A DNA stretch of 64,000 nucleotides from Parasedimentitalea marina (GCF_004006175.1 NZ_CP033219.1:1860001-1924000), one strand, 5' to 3'. Counted from the first letter of the stretch, positions 33,974 through 43,841 are shown. Program-made: numbers and translations. The notes: generated from the letters alone by a model not told the origin.

Positions 33974-34798
33974 ATGCCCGATACTATGCTTCTCATTCAA
34001 ATGCTGGTGATGCTTGCTGTGATTGGTGCGATTGCCGGAGTGTTAGCCGGGCTGTTGGGGGTTGGAGGTGGAATTGTCTTGGTACCGGCCTTTTTCTACG
34101 CCTTTCAAACCTTGGGATATGGCGGCGACCAACTGATGCAACTGTGTCTGGCGACCTCATTGGCGACGATTATGGTGACTTCGCAGCGGTCCCTGCTGAG
34201 CCACCATAAAAAGGGTGCTGTAGAATGGGAGATCCTGCGGGGTTGGGCCCCGGGCATCGTTTTGGGTGCCGTCGCAGGTGTGCTGGCTGCCTCAGCGTTG
34301 CGGTCGACCACCCTGCAAGGGTTGTTCGGCGTGTTGGGCCTGGTGATCGGGCTGTATTTGGGTTTTGGGCGCAGTGAATGGCGATTGGGAGACGCAATGC
34401 CAAAAGGCGCACGGCGTTTCGCTTTGTCCCCGTTGTTTGGCTTTCTGTCTGTTCTGATGGGCATCGGCGGTGGCAGCTTTGGTGTGCCACTGATGAGCCT
34501 GTATAACACGCCCATTCACCGTGCTGTGGCCACAGCGGCCGGTCTTGGGGTGATCATTGCCGTGCCCTCGGTGATCGGGTTCTTGTTTCTGCCGATTGAC
34601 CCTGCTGTGCGTCCGCCACTGACCTATGGTGCGGTCAATCTGGTGGCTTTTGGCGTGGTGATTGCAATGACGCTGATGACCGCACCCTTGGGCGTGAAAC
34701 TGGCTCACGCGATGGATCCAAAGCCGCTAAAGCGGATTTTTGCGGTGTTCTTGATTGCGGTTGCATTGAATATGCTTCGCAAAGCCCTGTGGGGGTAA
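33974..34798 (+). CDS. TSUP-family membrane transporter (TauE/SafE type)
   Basis: A 274-residue membrane protein with about eight helices and two internal repeats, each opening with a Gly-rich motif (GVLAGLLGVGGGIVLVPAF near 22-40, and GIGGGSFGVPLMSL near 162-175). Members move sulfite, sulfonates or other small organic anions. The partner substrate is unknown. It ends six bases before the next gene, so the two are probably co-transcribed. Confidence 0.93.
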   Translation: MPDTMLLIQMLVMLAVIGAIAGVLAGLLGVGGGIVLVPAFFYAFQTLGYGGDQLMQLCLATSLATIMVTSQRSLLSHHKKGAVEWEILRGWAPGIVLGAVAGVLAASALRSTTLQGLFGVLGLVIGLYLGFGRSEWRLGDAMPKGARRFALSPLFGFLSVLMGIGGGSFGVPLMSLYNTPIHRAVATAAGLGVIIAVPSVIGFLFLPIDPAVRPPLTYGAVNLVAFGVVIAMTLMTAPLGVKLAHAMDPKPLKRIFAVFLIAVALNMLRKALWG

Positions 34799-34804
34799 CG
34801 ACGG

Positions 34805-35590
34805 ATGATTGACACCTTCCTGGACAAGGGCTGGATCAGTTTTAGTCATGATCCGACTGTTGAGGCTTGGGCCCGTCATGCCCAGCTCGCCGGGCAAGCA
34901 GCCGTACAGGATCCTCGCCACGCAGAGTGGATGCAGTGCGAAGGCACTTGGTTTATTGGCGTTGACGCCTTGGAGAATGATCCACAGGGGCAACTGCCGG
35001 GTGGCCCTCCTCTTGCCGGGGCACCGATAGACTTTATCACCAAATACCTTGGCCCGATACCGCCGCTCCATAAGGCGCAACTGTCCGTCATATTCCCCGG
35101 CTACCCGCGACCGCGTCCAGGAGAAGACACTGCTGCGTTTCGCTATCGCGAGAAACGGGATGCGGCCCATGTGGATGGTGTTAAACTGTTTGGTGAGGCG
35201 CGCCGTCGCCGGGTAGAGGAACCGCATGCCTGGGTGCTGGGACTGCCCCTAACCAAAACCAGCGCCGATGCTGCGCCGTTGGTCATCTGGGAGCACAGCC
35301 ACAGGATCATGCGTCAGGCCTTTGAGACAGCTTTTGCCGGACAGGCAGCCGAGACCTGGTCACAGGTCGACATCACCGATGCCTACACGCGGGCCCGGGC
35401 CGAGGTATTTGAAACCTGCAAACGGGTCACTGTCCATGCATTCCCTGGCGAATCCTACCTCATGCACCGCCTTACCCTGCATGGGGTGGCACCCTGGGCT
35501 GCACAGGCCTCCGCGCCCAAAGAGGGTCGAATGATCGCCTATTTTCGACCAGACAGTGCTGATCTGAAAACATGGCTCAGAGCGCCTTGA
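34805..35590 (+). CDS. Putative Fe(II)/2-oxoglutarate dioxygenase-like protein
   Basis: A 261-residue protein of a family I do not recognise with certainty. It contains an H-x-D pair (AAHVDGVK near residues 121-123) and a downstream His in LMHRLTLHGVAPW with a following Arg (GRMIAYFRP). Those fit the two-His-one-carboxylate site and 2-oxoglutarate anchor of PhyH-type dioxygenases. No signal peptide or membrane segment. It is coupled to the TSUP transporter six bases upstream, so it may oxidise what that protein moves; that is inference. An unrelated hypothetical protein is possible. Confidence 0.7.
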   Translation: MIDTFLDKGWISFSHDPTVEAWARHAQLAGQAAVQDPRHAEWMQCEGTWFIGVDALENDPQGQLPGGPPLAGAPIDFITKYLGPIPPLHKAQLSVIFPGYPRPRPGEDTAAFRYREKRDAAHVDGVKLFGEARRRRVEEPHAWVLGLPLTKTSADAAPLVIWEHSHRIMRQAFETAFAGQAAETWSQVDITDAYTRARAEVFETCKRVTVHAFPGESYLMHRLTLHGVAPWAAQASAPKEGRMIAYFRPDSADLKTWLRAP

Positions 35591-35692
35591 ACGCGCGGTC
35601 GTCCAAGTCGAATGCCACTCTTTCATCTTTTTAAAAATACTCGCGCCGCAGGCCTCGTATCAACGGGCGATGTGATCAAACCTGCCCGCAAT

Positions 35693-35917
35693 TTACCTGC
35701 GGCCCGTCCGGCCCCCCCGGCGTTTCTTCGGGACGGCGCTTCGGTTTGGCAGGTCTGCGATGATCGCAGTGCGTTCAGTCGCAGACATCAGTGACCAGCG
35801 GCTGATTTCCTCGACCGTTCGGGCACAACCGGCGCAAAGCTGGGTCACAGGGTGCACGACGCAGATCTGGGTGCAGGGAGAGTCTACCTCTTCACGTTTC
35901 CAAACGTCGCGATCCAT
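35693..35917 (-). CDS. DUF1289 domain-containing protein
   Basis: A 74-residue protein with the family motif SPCTQICVVHPVTQLCAGCARTVEEISRW, whose four cysteines (CTQIC, CAGC) probably bind metal. The basic tail KKRRGGRTGRR may bind nucleic acid. Four bases separate its start from the ruvX stop, so it is the last gene of a ccmI-ruvX-DUF1289 run. The biochemical role of the family is not known. Confidence 0.9.
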   Translation of the reverse strand: MDRDVWKREEVDSPCTQICVVHPVTQLCAGCARTVEEISRWSLMSATERTAIIADLPNRSAVPKKRRGGRTGRR

Positions 35918-35921
35918 GTCT

Positions 35922-36395
35922 CTACCCGTTCTTCAAATGCGCCAGGCGATCCAGCGCGCCCTGTAGAATATAAGAGGCTGCTACGTGATCGATCACTTCG
36001 GAACGACGCTTTCGGGATGTATCCGCCTCTAACAGGGCCCTCTCGGCGGCCACCGTACTAAGCCGTTCATCCCAAAATCCGATCGACAATTCGGTCAACC
36101 GGCCAAGGTTGCGCGCAAAAGCGCGGGTTTTCTGACAGCGCGGCCCTTCCGATCCATCCATATTGCGCGGCAGCCCCAGCACGATACCACCGACGTTACG
36201 GCCTGCGATGATCTCAAGCAATCGGGCGGCATCCAGTGTGAACTTCTTGCGACGCACTGTTTCAAGCGGAGTGGCAACAGTGCCCATCAGATCCGAGACC
36301 GCAACGCCCACGGTCTTATCGCCTAGATCCAACCCCATTAAAGCACGATGTTGGGGCAGGCTGGTTGCAAACTCCTCGAACACATCATGGATCAT
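35922..36395 (-). CDS. ruvX: Pre-16S rRNA processing nuclease / RuvX (YqgF)
   Basis: A 157-residue RNase H-fold nuclease implicated in 5'-end maturation of 16S rRNA. The acidic site is split over MGLDLGDKTVGVAVSD (about 20-35), FWDERLSTVAAERALLE (about 107-123) and SEVIDHVAASYIL near 136. The ATG overlaps the ccmI stop by four bases. The size and motifs are normal. Confidence 0.94.
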   Translation of the reverse strand: MIHDVFEEFATSLPQHRALMGLDLGDKTVGVAVSDLMGTVATPLETVRRKKFTLDAARLLEIIAGRNVGGIVLGLPRNMDGSEGPRCQKTRAFARNLGRLTELSIGFWDERLSTVAAERALLEADTSRKRRSEVIDHVAASYILQGALDRLAHLKNG

Positions 36396-37630
36396 GGCAA
36401 TAGTCCTGCCTGTTGCGCTGCGCTTGTGATCAGGGCCACTGCGGCGGCGTCATCTGCAAAGGTTTGTATAGCTTCGTCATGAATAGCCTGGGCCCGGTCG
36501 ACCTCTTTCAGTACACTTAAGGCTACGATCAGGCGGGCCCATTCCTGCGGACTGCCACCTTCGCTGTTCAAACGCTCGGCCAGGTTTGCGACCATGCCTC
36601 GGATCATGTCTTGCCGGTCTTCAGCAGACATATCCTGGGCGCTGGCCATTTCCTCCGGTGTTGGACCAGTCAACGGCGAACCCGGTGCCGGTACGGCGGT
36701 GGGTGGGCTGTAGTCAATGCCCGCACGATAGGCCATTTCAGCGATCTGGGCCTGTATGGTTGGGATCCATGGTGCGTTGGCTGGTCCGGTTTGCAGGGTT
36801 TCCGCCCAAATCTGATAGGCCATATCCGGGCGTCCGATCTGCCCCAGCATCAGCCCCCAGTAATACCGTGCGGCGCCGTTGCCACCGTCGCGTTCCAGCG
36901 CGCGGCGCAGCTCGGCCTCCGCTTCAAGCGAGACGTAACCGCCGGCGGCCATGATCATCAACTCGGCGGCTTCGGCATGGTCCTTGGCTTCGATATCACC
37001 GGACATAATCCGGATATAGTTCTGCTTGGCCTGATAGGCGGCAACAAAATTGCCCAGATTGGCCTCATGCTGCACAAGCAATGCTTGTCCCTGCGCATCG
37101 TTGACCCGTTCACCAGCGGTCTGGCGAAGCTGCTCTACCAATTGCAGATAGCTGTCTTCGACCTGCTGTGCAGGCAGTGGTGGAACACCGGCTTCGGCCT
37201 GTGCCTGCGATGGGCGATCCGTTGACCGCTCTTGAGCCAGTGCAATCCGGTCAGACAGGGGCATATCGCCATATCCATTCACACCCAACCGGACATACAG
37301 TCCCAGCGATCCGGCCAGAATTAGCGCTGTAACCAGCACCGCCATCACCAGGGTTACGCGGCGGGGCTGTGCGAGATTGGCCTGATGGGCTTGCAGCTGC
37401 TCGTCTGCGGTCAGAATACGTCGCGATATTTCGGTCTTCGTACGATCAGCATCACTTTGGTTGATGACGCCACGGGCCAGATCCTTGTCCAACTCTCGCA
37501 ATTGCTGGCGGTAGACTTTCAAATCAAACGCAGCAGCCGGTTGGCCAAGCTTCCGCGCCCGCAAAAGAACCATGGCAATCAGCAGTGAAACGGCCAGCGC
37601 CATAAACGACGTAACAATCCAGAAGGTCAT
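36392..37630 (-). CDS. ccmI: c-type cytochrome biogenesis protein CcmI
   Basis: A 412-residue inner membrane protein that presents apocytochrome c to the CcmFH haem ligation complex. TM1 is at residues 4-24 (VTSFMALAVSLLIAMVLL), the cytoplasmic segment with VYRQQLRELDKDLARGVIN follows, TM2 is near 95-115, and the periplasmic tetratricopeptide-like part covers 150-300. It heads the run with ruvX and DUF1289. Other ccm genes are not in this window. Confidence 0.93.
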   Translation of the reverse strand: MTFWIVTSFMALAVSLLIAMVLLRARKLGQPAAAFDLKVYRQQLRELDKDLARGVINQSDADRTKTEISRRILTADEQLQAHQANLAQPRRVTLVMAVLVTALILAGSLGLYVRLGVNGYGDMPLSDRIALAQERSTDRPSQAQAEAGVPPLPAQQVEDSYLQLVEQLRQTAGERVNDAQGQALLVQHEANLGNFVAAYQAKQNYIRIMSGDIEAKDHAEAAELMIMAAGGYVSLEAEAELRRALERDGGNGAARYYWGLMLGQIGRPDMAYQIWAETLQTGPANAPWIPTIQAQIAEMAYRAGIDYSPPTAVPAPGSPLTGPTPEEMASAQDMSAEDRQDMIRGMVANLAERLNSEGGSPQEWARLIVALSVLKEVDRAQAIHDEAIQTFADDAAAVALITSAAQQAGLLP

Positions 37631-37818
37631 AGTGTCTCCGTAGTTTGGTCCTCATCTATAGGGCCAGAGCAGCGGAAAAAAGAGCAAATTTGTCGCGCTT
37701 GCTGCGATCTCACACGACAGTGATGTCGCAAACCTGCGCAATTGCGACGATTAACGGCGCGGCTTAGGTGGAGTGCTGATGCATACCCATCTCATATCTC
37801 GACCCAATTGGATTCGCC

Positions 37819-39063
37819 ATGAAACGCTACTCGGTATTTGCTGTCGCGCGCGAGGCCCTGCGCTACCACTCCGGATGGGAACGCGCATGGCGTTCTCCCG
37901 ACCCAAAACGTCACTATGATGTCATCATTGTTGGGGCAGGCGGCCACGGCTTGGCCACGGCCTATTACCTCGGCAAAAACTTTGGCATCACCAATGTCGC
38001 CGTGATTGAAAAAGGCTGGCTGGGCGGCGGTAACACTGGACGAAACACCACCATCATCCGGTCCAACTATCTTCAGGACCCCTCCGCCGCGATCTATGAA
38101 AAGGCGCGCGGCCTGTATGAAAACCTAAGCCAGGACCTGAACTATAACGTCATGTTCAGCCCGCGTGGTGTGTTGATGCTGGCCCAGACCCAACACGAAA
38201 TCCGTGGCTACCAGCGCACAGCGCATGCCAATGCCCTGCAAGGCGTTCCGACTGAATTTGTCTCACCGCAGCGGGTCAAGGAAATCGTGCCGATCATCAA
38301 TCTGGATGGCCCGCGCTATCCGGTTTTGGGGGCCCTGTGGCAGGAACGTGGCGGCACCGCCCGCCACGACGCCGTGGCCTGGGGCTATGCCCGCGCCTGT
38401 TCAGACATGGGCATGGATATCATCCAGCAATGCGAAGTCACCGGCGTTCGGGTCGAAGGTGGCCGCGTTGCTGGTGTCGATACCTCCAAGGGCCCAATTG
38501 ATTGCGACAAGCTGGGTATGCTGGTGGCTGGCAACGCCTCGGTCCTGTCCGAAATGGCTGGCTTCCGCCTGCCGATGGAGAGTGTCGCCCTACAGGCGCT
38601 GGTGTCCGAGCCGATCAAACCCTGCATGGATGTGGTGGTCATGGCCAACACGGTGCACGGCTATATGAGCCAATCCGACAAGGGCGAAATGGTCATCGGC
38701 GGCGGTACTGACGGCTTTAACAACTACACTCAACGCGGCTCGTTCCACCACATCGAAGAAACGGTGCGCGCTTTGAACGAGACCTTCCCAATGGTCAGCC
38801 GCCTGAAAATGCTGCGCCAATGGGGCGGCATTGTGGATGTCACCGGCGACCGCTCGCCGATCATCTCCAAAACCCCGGTGGGCAATGTCTTTGTCAACTG
38901 CGGCTGGGGCACCGGCGGTTTCAAATCCATCCCGGGTTCCGGCTGGGGCATGGCGGAACTGATGGCCACAGGCCATTCCTCCCTGACCGAAGCCTTCACA
39001 ATCGACCGCTTCAAAGAAGGCCAGTTCATCGACGAAAGCGTCGCGGCCGGGGTGGCGCACTGA
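37819..39063 (+). CDS. soxB: Sarcosine oxidase, beta subunit
   Basis: A 414-residue flavoprotein subunit of heterotetrameric sarcosine oxidase, which demethylates sarcosine to glycine. The dinucleotide motif IVGAGGHGLATAYYLG lies near residues 36-50, the covalent FMN and FAD binding sites are in the same chain (EKGWLGGGNTGRNTTIIRS), and GGTDGFNNYTQ and WGGIVDVTGDRSPII close to the C-terminus are diagnostic. It leads the soxBDAG operon. The operon is complete here. Confidence 0.96.
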   Translation: MKRYSVFAVAREALRYHSGWERAWRSPDPKRHYDVIIVGAGGHGLATAYYLGKNFGITNVAVIEKGWLGGGNTGRNTTIIRSNYLQDPSAAIYEKARGLYENLSQDLNYNVMFSPRGVLMLAQTQHEIRGYQRTAHANALQGVPTEFVSPQRVKEIVPIINLDGPRYPVLGALWQERGGTARHDAVAWGYARACSDMGMDIIQQCEVTGVRVEGGRVAGVDTSKGPIDCDKLGMLVAGNASVLSEMAGFRLPMESVALQALVSEPIKPCMDVVVMANTVHGYMSQSDKGEMVIGGGTDGFNNYTQRGSFHHIEETVRALNETFPMVSRLKMLRQWGGIVDVTGDRSPIISKTPVGNVFVNCGWGTGGFKSIPGSGWGMAELMATGHSSLTEAFTIDRFKEGQFIDESVAAGVAH

Positions 39064-39114
39064 TGCCCCGTAATACTTCAGCGCAGGCTGCCCTGCCGCT
39101 CAGAGGACAATGAT

Positions 39115-39444
39115 ATGCTGATCCTTGAATGCCCCTATTGCGGTGTCAAAGCCGAAGAATCCGAACTCCATGCTGGCGGCGAGGCGCATCTGAAACGCTT
39201 TGGCCCCGGGTCTTCCGATGATGACTTCCATGATTACCTGTTCATGCGCGAAAACCCCAAAGGCGTGCATTTTGAGCGCTGGCGTCACGTCAACGGCTGC
39301 GGCAAGTGGTTTCACGCTGCGCGCTGCACCATGACACTCGAGGTGTTTGGCACCTATTCGGCGCAAACCCTGGAGCCGCCACAAAAAATCCGCGATGCGG
39401 TTACCGCAAAACGCCCCGGCTGGAGTTGGAGAGACCTCGCATGA
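39115..39444 (+). CDS. soxD: Sarcosine oxidase, delta subunit
   Basis: A 109-residue zinc subunit. The N-terminus reads MLILECPYCGVKAEESE with a Cys pair, a His and further Cys follow (NGCGKWFHAARC), giving a four-ligand zinc site. It stabilises the complex. GAGGA lies ahead of the ATG. It is the second gene of the operon, 51 bases after soxB. Confidence 0.94.
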   Translation: MLILECPYCGVKAEESELHAGGEAHLKRFGPGSSDDDFHDYLFMRENPKGVHFERWRHVNGCGKWFHAARCTMTLEVFGTYSAQTLEPPQKIRDAVTAKRPGWSWRDLA

Positions 39445-39505
39445 GCCTTCATCTTTTTATAAATACTCAAATCCCGACCGCCCCTCTGCGTGAAAGGTCC
39501 GCCAC

Positions 39506-42500
39506 ATGAGCACGCGTCTTGCCAAACAGGGCCGGTTGATCGACCGCTCCCAACCTATCGAGTTCACCTTTAACGGCTCCCGTATGAGCGGCTATCAAGG
39601 CGATACCCTGGCGTCGGCTCTGCTGGCCAATGACCAAATGCTGATGGGGCGCTCGTTCAAATATCACCGCCCTCGCGGCGTTGTGGCGTCTGGCGCCGAA
39701 GAGCCTAACGCTCTGGTCGGCCTGGGAAATGGTGACCGGTTTGAGCCGAACCAACGGGTCACCACAACCGAGTTGTTCGCCGGGCTGTCGGCCCAGTCAC
39801 AGAACCACTGGCCCAGCCTGGAGTTCGACGTTGGCGCCATCAACACACATCTGTCTCGCTTCTTGCCAGCCGGTTTCTATTACAAGATGTTCATGTACCC
39901 ACGTGCCTTTTGGAAACATGTTTACGAGCCGATCATTCGTCAGTCGGCTGGTCTGGGCAAGGCGCCAGATAAGGACCTGAAAGACGCGGATCAGTACGAA
40001 CATTTCTATTTCTTTGCTGATGTTCTGGTGGTCGGTGGCGGTGTTGCCGGCCTGCAGGCGGCCAAGATGGCTGCCCAGAGCGGTGCCAAAGTGCTGCTAT
40101 TGGAACAGACTGCATTTTGGGGCGGACGTGCGCCGGTAGATGGCGGCACCATTGATGATCTCGAGGCAGAGGCCTGGATCGAGCAGACCCTGGGTGAACT
40201 GGCAGCAATGGAGAACGTGACCCTGCGCAACCGTTGCATGGGAGCCGGTGTCTATGATCATGGCTATGCCCTGGGATACGAACGCCTGACCGACCACACT
40301 CCGGGTGAGCCAGGCCCACGCCATCGTCTGTGGCGAATTCGTGCCAAGCAGATTGTCACCGCCACCGGCGCCATTGAACGGCCGCTGTCCTTTGCTGGCA
40401 ATGACGTTCCGGGCGTCATGCTAGCCGGCGCGATGCGCGATTATGTGGTGAACTGGGGCGTCACTCCGGGTCAGCGTGTTTTAGTCGTCACCAACAATGA
40501 CGATGCCTATCGTACTGCGATCACCCTGCATAAGGCTGGCGTCGAGGTGCCCCGCATTCTGGACGCCCGACCCGCAGGCGGCGGCGCCTTGATGGAACAA
40601 GCGCGTCAACTGGGTATTCGGGTTGAACCCGGTCGCGCCATTGCCAAAGTCTCAGGCGGCAAACGCGTTACGAAGGTTGCGATCTGTGCGCAGGACGGTG
40701 AAGGCGGCGCCCAGGAAGAGATCGCGGTGGATGCGGTTGCCATGTCCGGTGGCTGGTCTCCGGTTGTACACCTGTGGTCGCATTGCGGCGGCAAGCTGAT
40801 CTGGGATGACGCTCAGGCCCATTTCCGCCCCGATGCCTCGCGGCCTCCGCTGGGCGATGATGGCGCTGGTTTTGTGATCGCCGCAGGGTCTGCTAATGGA
40901 GCAATGGATCTGGGCGGAGCGCTGCTGGATGCCAGTGCGGCTGGTTGTGCAGCTGCAAAGGCCGCAGGCTTTGCAGCGCAACAAGACGCAGCGCCGGGCG
41001 CTTCTGACAGCGCGGAAAATCCAATGCTGCCGGTCTGGTTGATGCCTGCCAAGGCGGATATCAAGCTGCGGATGAAAACCTGGCTGGATTATCAGAACGA
41101 TGTCAAGGTTTCAGATGTGCAACTGGCAGCGCGTGAAGGCTATGAAAGTGTTGAACACACCAAGCGCTACACGACGCTGGGCATGGCGACGGATCAGGGT
41201 AAACTGTCCAACATCAACGGGTTGGCGGTGCTAGCTGATACACTTGGCGCGGAAATCCCGCAGGTTGGGACCACTACGTTCCGCCCGCCCTATACCCCGA
41301 TTTCAATGGGGGCGATTGGCGGCGAGGCCCGTGCTGAAATCTTTCAGCCGATCCGCAAAACTCCGATGCACGATTGGCATGATGCCAATGGGGCCGACTG
41401 GGAACCAGTGGGTCAGTGGCGCCGCGCCTATGCCTTTGTGAAAACGGGCGAAACTGTTGAGCAAGCCGTGTCGCGTGAAGTCACCAATACCCGCGAAAAT
41501 CTTGGCCTGCTAGATGCATCAACCCTGGGCAAGCTGGTCGTCAAGGGCGCTGACGCCGGTCGGTTCATGGACATGATGTACACCAACATGATGTCCAACC
41601 TGAAAGTCGGTAAATGCCGCTATGGTCTGATGTGCTCGGAAAACGGGTTTCTGATCGATGACGGCGTTGTTGCCCGCATCGACGACGACACCTGGCTGTG
41701 CCACACCACCACTGGCGGCGCCGAGACCATTCATGGTCACATGGAAGAATGGTTGCAGACTGAATGGTGGGATTGGGATGTTTATGTTGCCAATGTAACC
41801 GAGCAGATGGCTCAGGTTGCTGTGGTTGGTCCCAATGCCCGCAAAGTTCTGGAAAAGCTGGGTGGCATGGATGTGAGCAAAGAGACGCTGCCGTTCATGG
41901 AGTGGCGGGATGGTCAGATCGGTGGATTTGACTGCCGCGCCTATCGGATTTCGTTCTCGGGTGAGCTGTCTTACGAGATCGCAGTTCCTGCCAGCCAGGG
42001 CCTGGCCTTCTGGACCGCCTTGATGGAGGCTGGCAAAGAGTTCGGCGTGATGCCTTATGGCACCGAATGCCTGCATATCCTGCGCGCCGAGAAGGGCTTT
42101 ATCATGATCGGCGACGAAACCGATGGTACCGTGATCCCACAGGATCTGGGGCTAAGCTGGGCGATCTCCAAGAAAAAAGATGACTTCCTTGGCAAACGGG
42201 CGCAGTTGCGCTCGCATATGGCTGACCCGGATCGCTGGCAGTTGGTTGGTCTGGAAACGGTGGATGGATCGGTTCTGCCAGATGGGGCCTATGCCACTGG
42301 CAATGGCGTCAATGCCAACGGACAACGTAATGTCATTGGCCGGGTGACCTCGACCTATTACTCACCAACCTTGAGCAAGGGCATTGCAATGGGGCTGGTG
42401 CACAATGGGCGCAAGCGCATGGATGAGGTGATCGAGTTCCCGGGCACCGATGGCACGATCTACAAGACCAAGATCGTTGATCAGGTCTTTTATGACAAAG

Positions 42501-42523
42501 AAGGGGAGAAGCAGAATGTCTGA
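39506..42523 (+). CDS. soxA: Sarcosine oxidase, alpha subunit
   Basis: A 1005-residue subunit. Residues 1-100 are ferredoxin-like (RLIDRSQPIEFTFNGS...LMGRSFKYHRPRG), an FAD/NAD-binding domain follows with VVGGGVAGLQAAKMA near residue 175, and the C-terminal third is a GcvT-like folate domain (NTRENLGLLDASTLGK, then RAEKGFIMIGDETDGT). It takes the methyl group to tetrahydrofolate, giving 5,10-methylene-THF. The stop overlaps the start of soxG by eight bases. The length and order are normal for the family. Confidence 0.97.
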   Translation: MSTRLAKQGRLIDRSQPIEFTFNGSRMSGYQGDTLASALLANDQMLMGRSFKYHRPRGVVASGAEEPNALVGLGNGDRFEPNQRVTTTELFAGLSAQSQNHWPSLEFDVGAINTHLSRFLPAGFYYKMFMYPRAFWKHVYEPIIRQSAGLGKAPDKDLKDADQYEHFYFFADVLVVGGGVAGLQAAKMAAQSGAKVLLLEQTAFWGGRAPVDGGTIDDLEAEAWIEQTLGELAAMENVTLRNRCMGAGVYDHGYALGYERLTDHTPGEPGPRHRLWRIRAKQIVTATGAIERPLSFAGNDVPGVMLAGAMRDYVVNWGVTPGQRVLVVTNNDDAYRTAITLHKAGVEVPRILDARPAGGGALMEQARQLGIRVEPGRAIAKVSGGKRVTKVAICAQDGEGGAQEEIAVDAVAMSGGWSPVVHLWSHCGGKLIWDDAQAHFRPDASRPPLGDDGAGFVIAAGSANGAMDLGGALLDASAAGCAAAKAAGFAAQQDAAPGASDSAENPMLPVWLMPAKADIKLRMKTWLDYQNDVKVSDVQLAAREGYESVEHTKRYTTLGMATDQGKLSNINGLAVLADTLGAEIPQVGTTTFRPPYTPISMGAIGGEARAEIFQPIRKTPMHDWHDANGADWEPVGQWRRAYAFVKTGETVEQAVSREVTNTRENLGLLDASTLGKLVVKGADAGRFMDMMYTNMMSNLKVGKCRYGLMCSENGFLIDDGVVARIDDDTWLCHTTTGGAETIHGHMEEWLQTEWWDWDVYVANVTEQMAQVAVVGPNARKVLEKLGGMDVSKETLPFMEWRDGQIGGFDCRAYRISFSGELSYEIAVPASQGLAFWTALMEAGKEFGVMPYGTECLHILRAEKGFIMIGDETDGTVIPQDLGLSWAISKKKDDFLGKRAQLRSHMADPDRWQLVGLETVDGSVLPDGAYATGNGVNANGQRNVIGRVTSTYYSPTLSKGIAMGLVHNGRKRMDEVIEFPGTDGTIYKTKIVDQVFYDKEGEKQNV

Positions 42524-43082
42524 TCCTGTAAGCGCACTGAACGGCGCTGCGTTCAGCGGTATTGCCACTGTCGAAGAGCGGGGCTTGGCCGGAATGATTA
42601 CCCTGCGCGGTGATCTTGGTTCAGCCAAATTGCAGGCTGCCGTGACATCGGCCACCGGTGCGTCAATGCCTGTTTCGGGCAAGGTCGAGCTGGGCGAGGA
42701 CGGCGGGCTGGCTTGGATGTCCCCGGACGAATTGCTGGTTCTGGTGCACTACGGTGACGTCGAGACAAAGCTGACCGAGATCAAGGCCGGGCTTGCCGAT
42801 GAGCATGCCTTGGCCGTCAACGTCTCGGACGCCCGCGCGGTGTTCCGGGTGTCGGGTGACGGAGCGCGTGAAGTGCTGGCGAAGCTGTGCCCGGTTGACC
42901 TGTCGGCCGAAGCCTTTGGTCCCGGCCAGTTCCGCCGCACCCGTATGGCGCAGGTGGCTGCAGCATTCTGGCTGGACCACGACGGAGCGTTTCACGTCGT
43001 CTGTTTTCGCTCGGTCGCGGATTACGTGTTCAATTTACTCAGCAACGCGGCCCAATCGGACTCAACGGTTGGTGTTTACTAG
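42516..43082 (+). CDS. soxG: Sarcosine oxidase, gamma subunit
   Basis: A 188-residue GcvT-like subunit that completes the heterotetramer. The sequence has the LNVSDARAVFRVSGDGAREVLAK stretch and the RRTRMAQVAAAFWLD part typical of the family. The start is ATG 42516 (MSDPVSALNG) with AGGGGAG about eleven bases upstream; the in-frame extension back to 42450 lies inside soxA. It closes the operon. Confidence 0.95.
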   Translation: MSDPVSALNGAAFSGIATVEERGLAGMITLRGDLGSAKLQAAVTSATGASMPVSGKVELGEDGGLAWMSPDELLVLVHYGDVETKLTEIKAGLADEHALAVNVSDARAVFRVSGDGAREVLAKLCPVDLSAEAFGPGQFRRTRMAQVAAAFWLDHDGAFHVVCFRSVADYVFNLLSNAAQSDSTVGVY

Positions 43083-43208
43083 AGTGTAGTAAAATCCCGC
43101 ACCACCCATTGTAGGGCTGGTGCGGGTTACTGTTCTCTTTGACTTGATCTGCATCGCACATTGGCACATAAGTTTTTTTGACAGCAACAATTTTTGAAGG
43201 GTGCCACA

Positions 43209-43811
43209 ATGGCTTTTGAACTTCCCGATCTTCCCTATGCCCATGACGCACTAGCTGCCAAAGGCATGTCCGCTGAGACCATGGAATATCACCATGACTT
43301 GCACCACAATGCTTATGTCACCAATGGCAACAAGCTGATCGAGGGCACCGACTGGGCCGGTAAGTCTCTCGAAGAGATCATCGTAGGCACCTATAATGCA
43401 ACAGATGTTGCCCAGAACGGTATCTTCAACAACATCTCGCAACTGTGGAACCACAATGAATTCTGGAAAATGATGGGCCCAAGTGGTGACGTCATGCCCG
43501 GTGAGCTGGAAAAGGCTCTGGTAGAGAACTTTGGGTCTGTAGATGATTTCAAAGCTCAATTTTCGGCGGCTGGCGCTGGTCAGTTCGGCTCGGGCTGGGC
43601 TTGGTTGGTTAAGAATGCCGACGGATCCCTGGCAGTGACCAAAACCGAAAACGGCGTGAACCCGCTGTGCTTTGGTCAGACTGCACTGTTGGGCTGCGAC
43701 GTCTGGGAGCACTCATATTACATCGATTTCCGCAACAAGCGTCCTGCGTACCTGTCGAACTTCCTCGACAACCTGGTCGACTGGGAAAACGTGGCTTCGC
43801 GTCTGGGCTAA
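43209..43811 (+). CDS. sodB: Superoxide dismutase, iron type
   Basis: A 200-residue Fe/Mn superoxide dismutase. The metal ligands are seen in ETMEYHHDLHHNAYV (His27 region), WNHNEFW (His79 region), and DVWEHSYYIDF (Asp and His). The sequence GQFGSGWAWLV and a Gly-rich active-site Gln region suggest the iron form. ATG 43209 follows GAAGGG. It is monocistronic and ended by a strong hairpin at 43842-43870. It follows the sarcosine oxidase operon, whose enzyme makes hydrogen peroxide, but a functional link is only a guess. Confidence 0.96.
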   Translation: MAFELPDLPYAHDALAAKGMSAETMEYHHDLHHNAYVTNGNKLIEGTDWAGKSLEEIIVGTYNATDVAQNGIFNNISQLWNHNEFWKMMGPSGDVMPGELEKALVENFGSVDDFKAQFSAAGAGQFGSGWAWLVKNADGSLAVTKTENGVNPLCFGQTALLGCDVWEHSYYIDFRNKRPAYLSNFLDNLVDWENVASRLG

Positions 43812-43841
43812 GTCTCAGTTCGCCAAGGCGAATTAAATTTG

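Noticed and set aside
39063..39113. A 16-codon frame between soxB and soxD
   Set aside because: Too short and without family identity; most likely spacer sequence.
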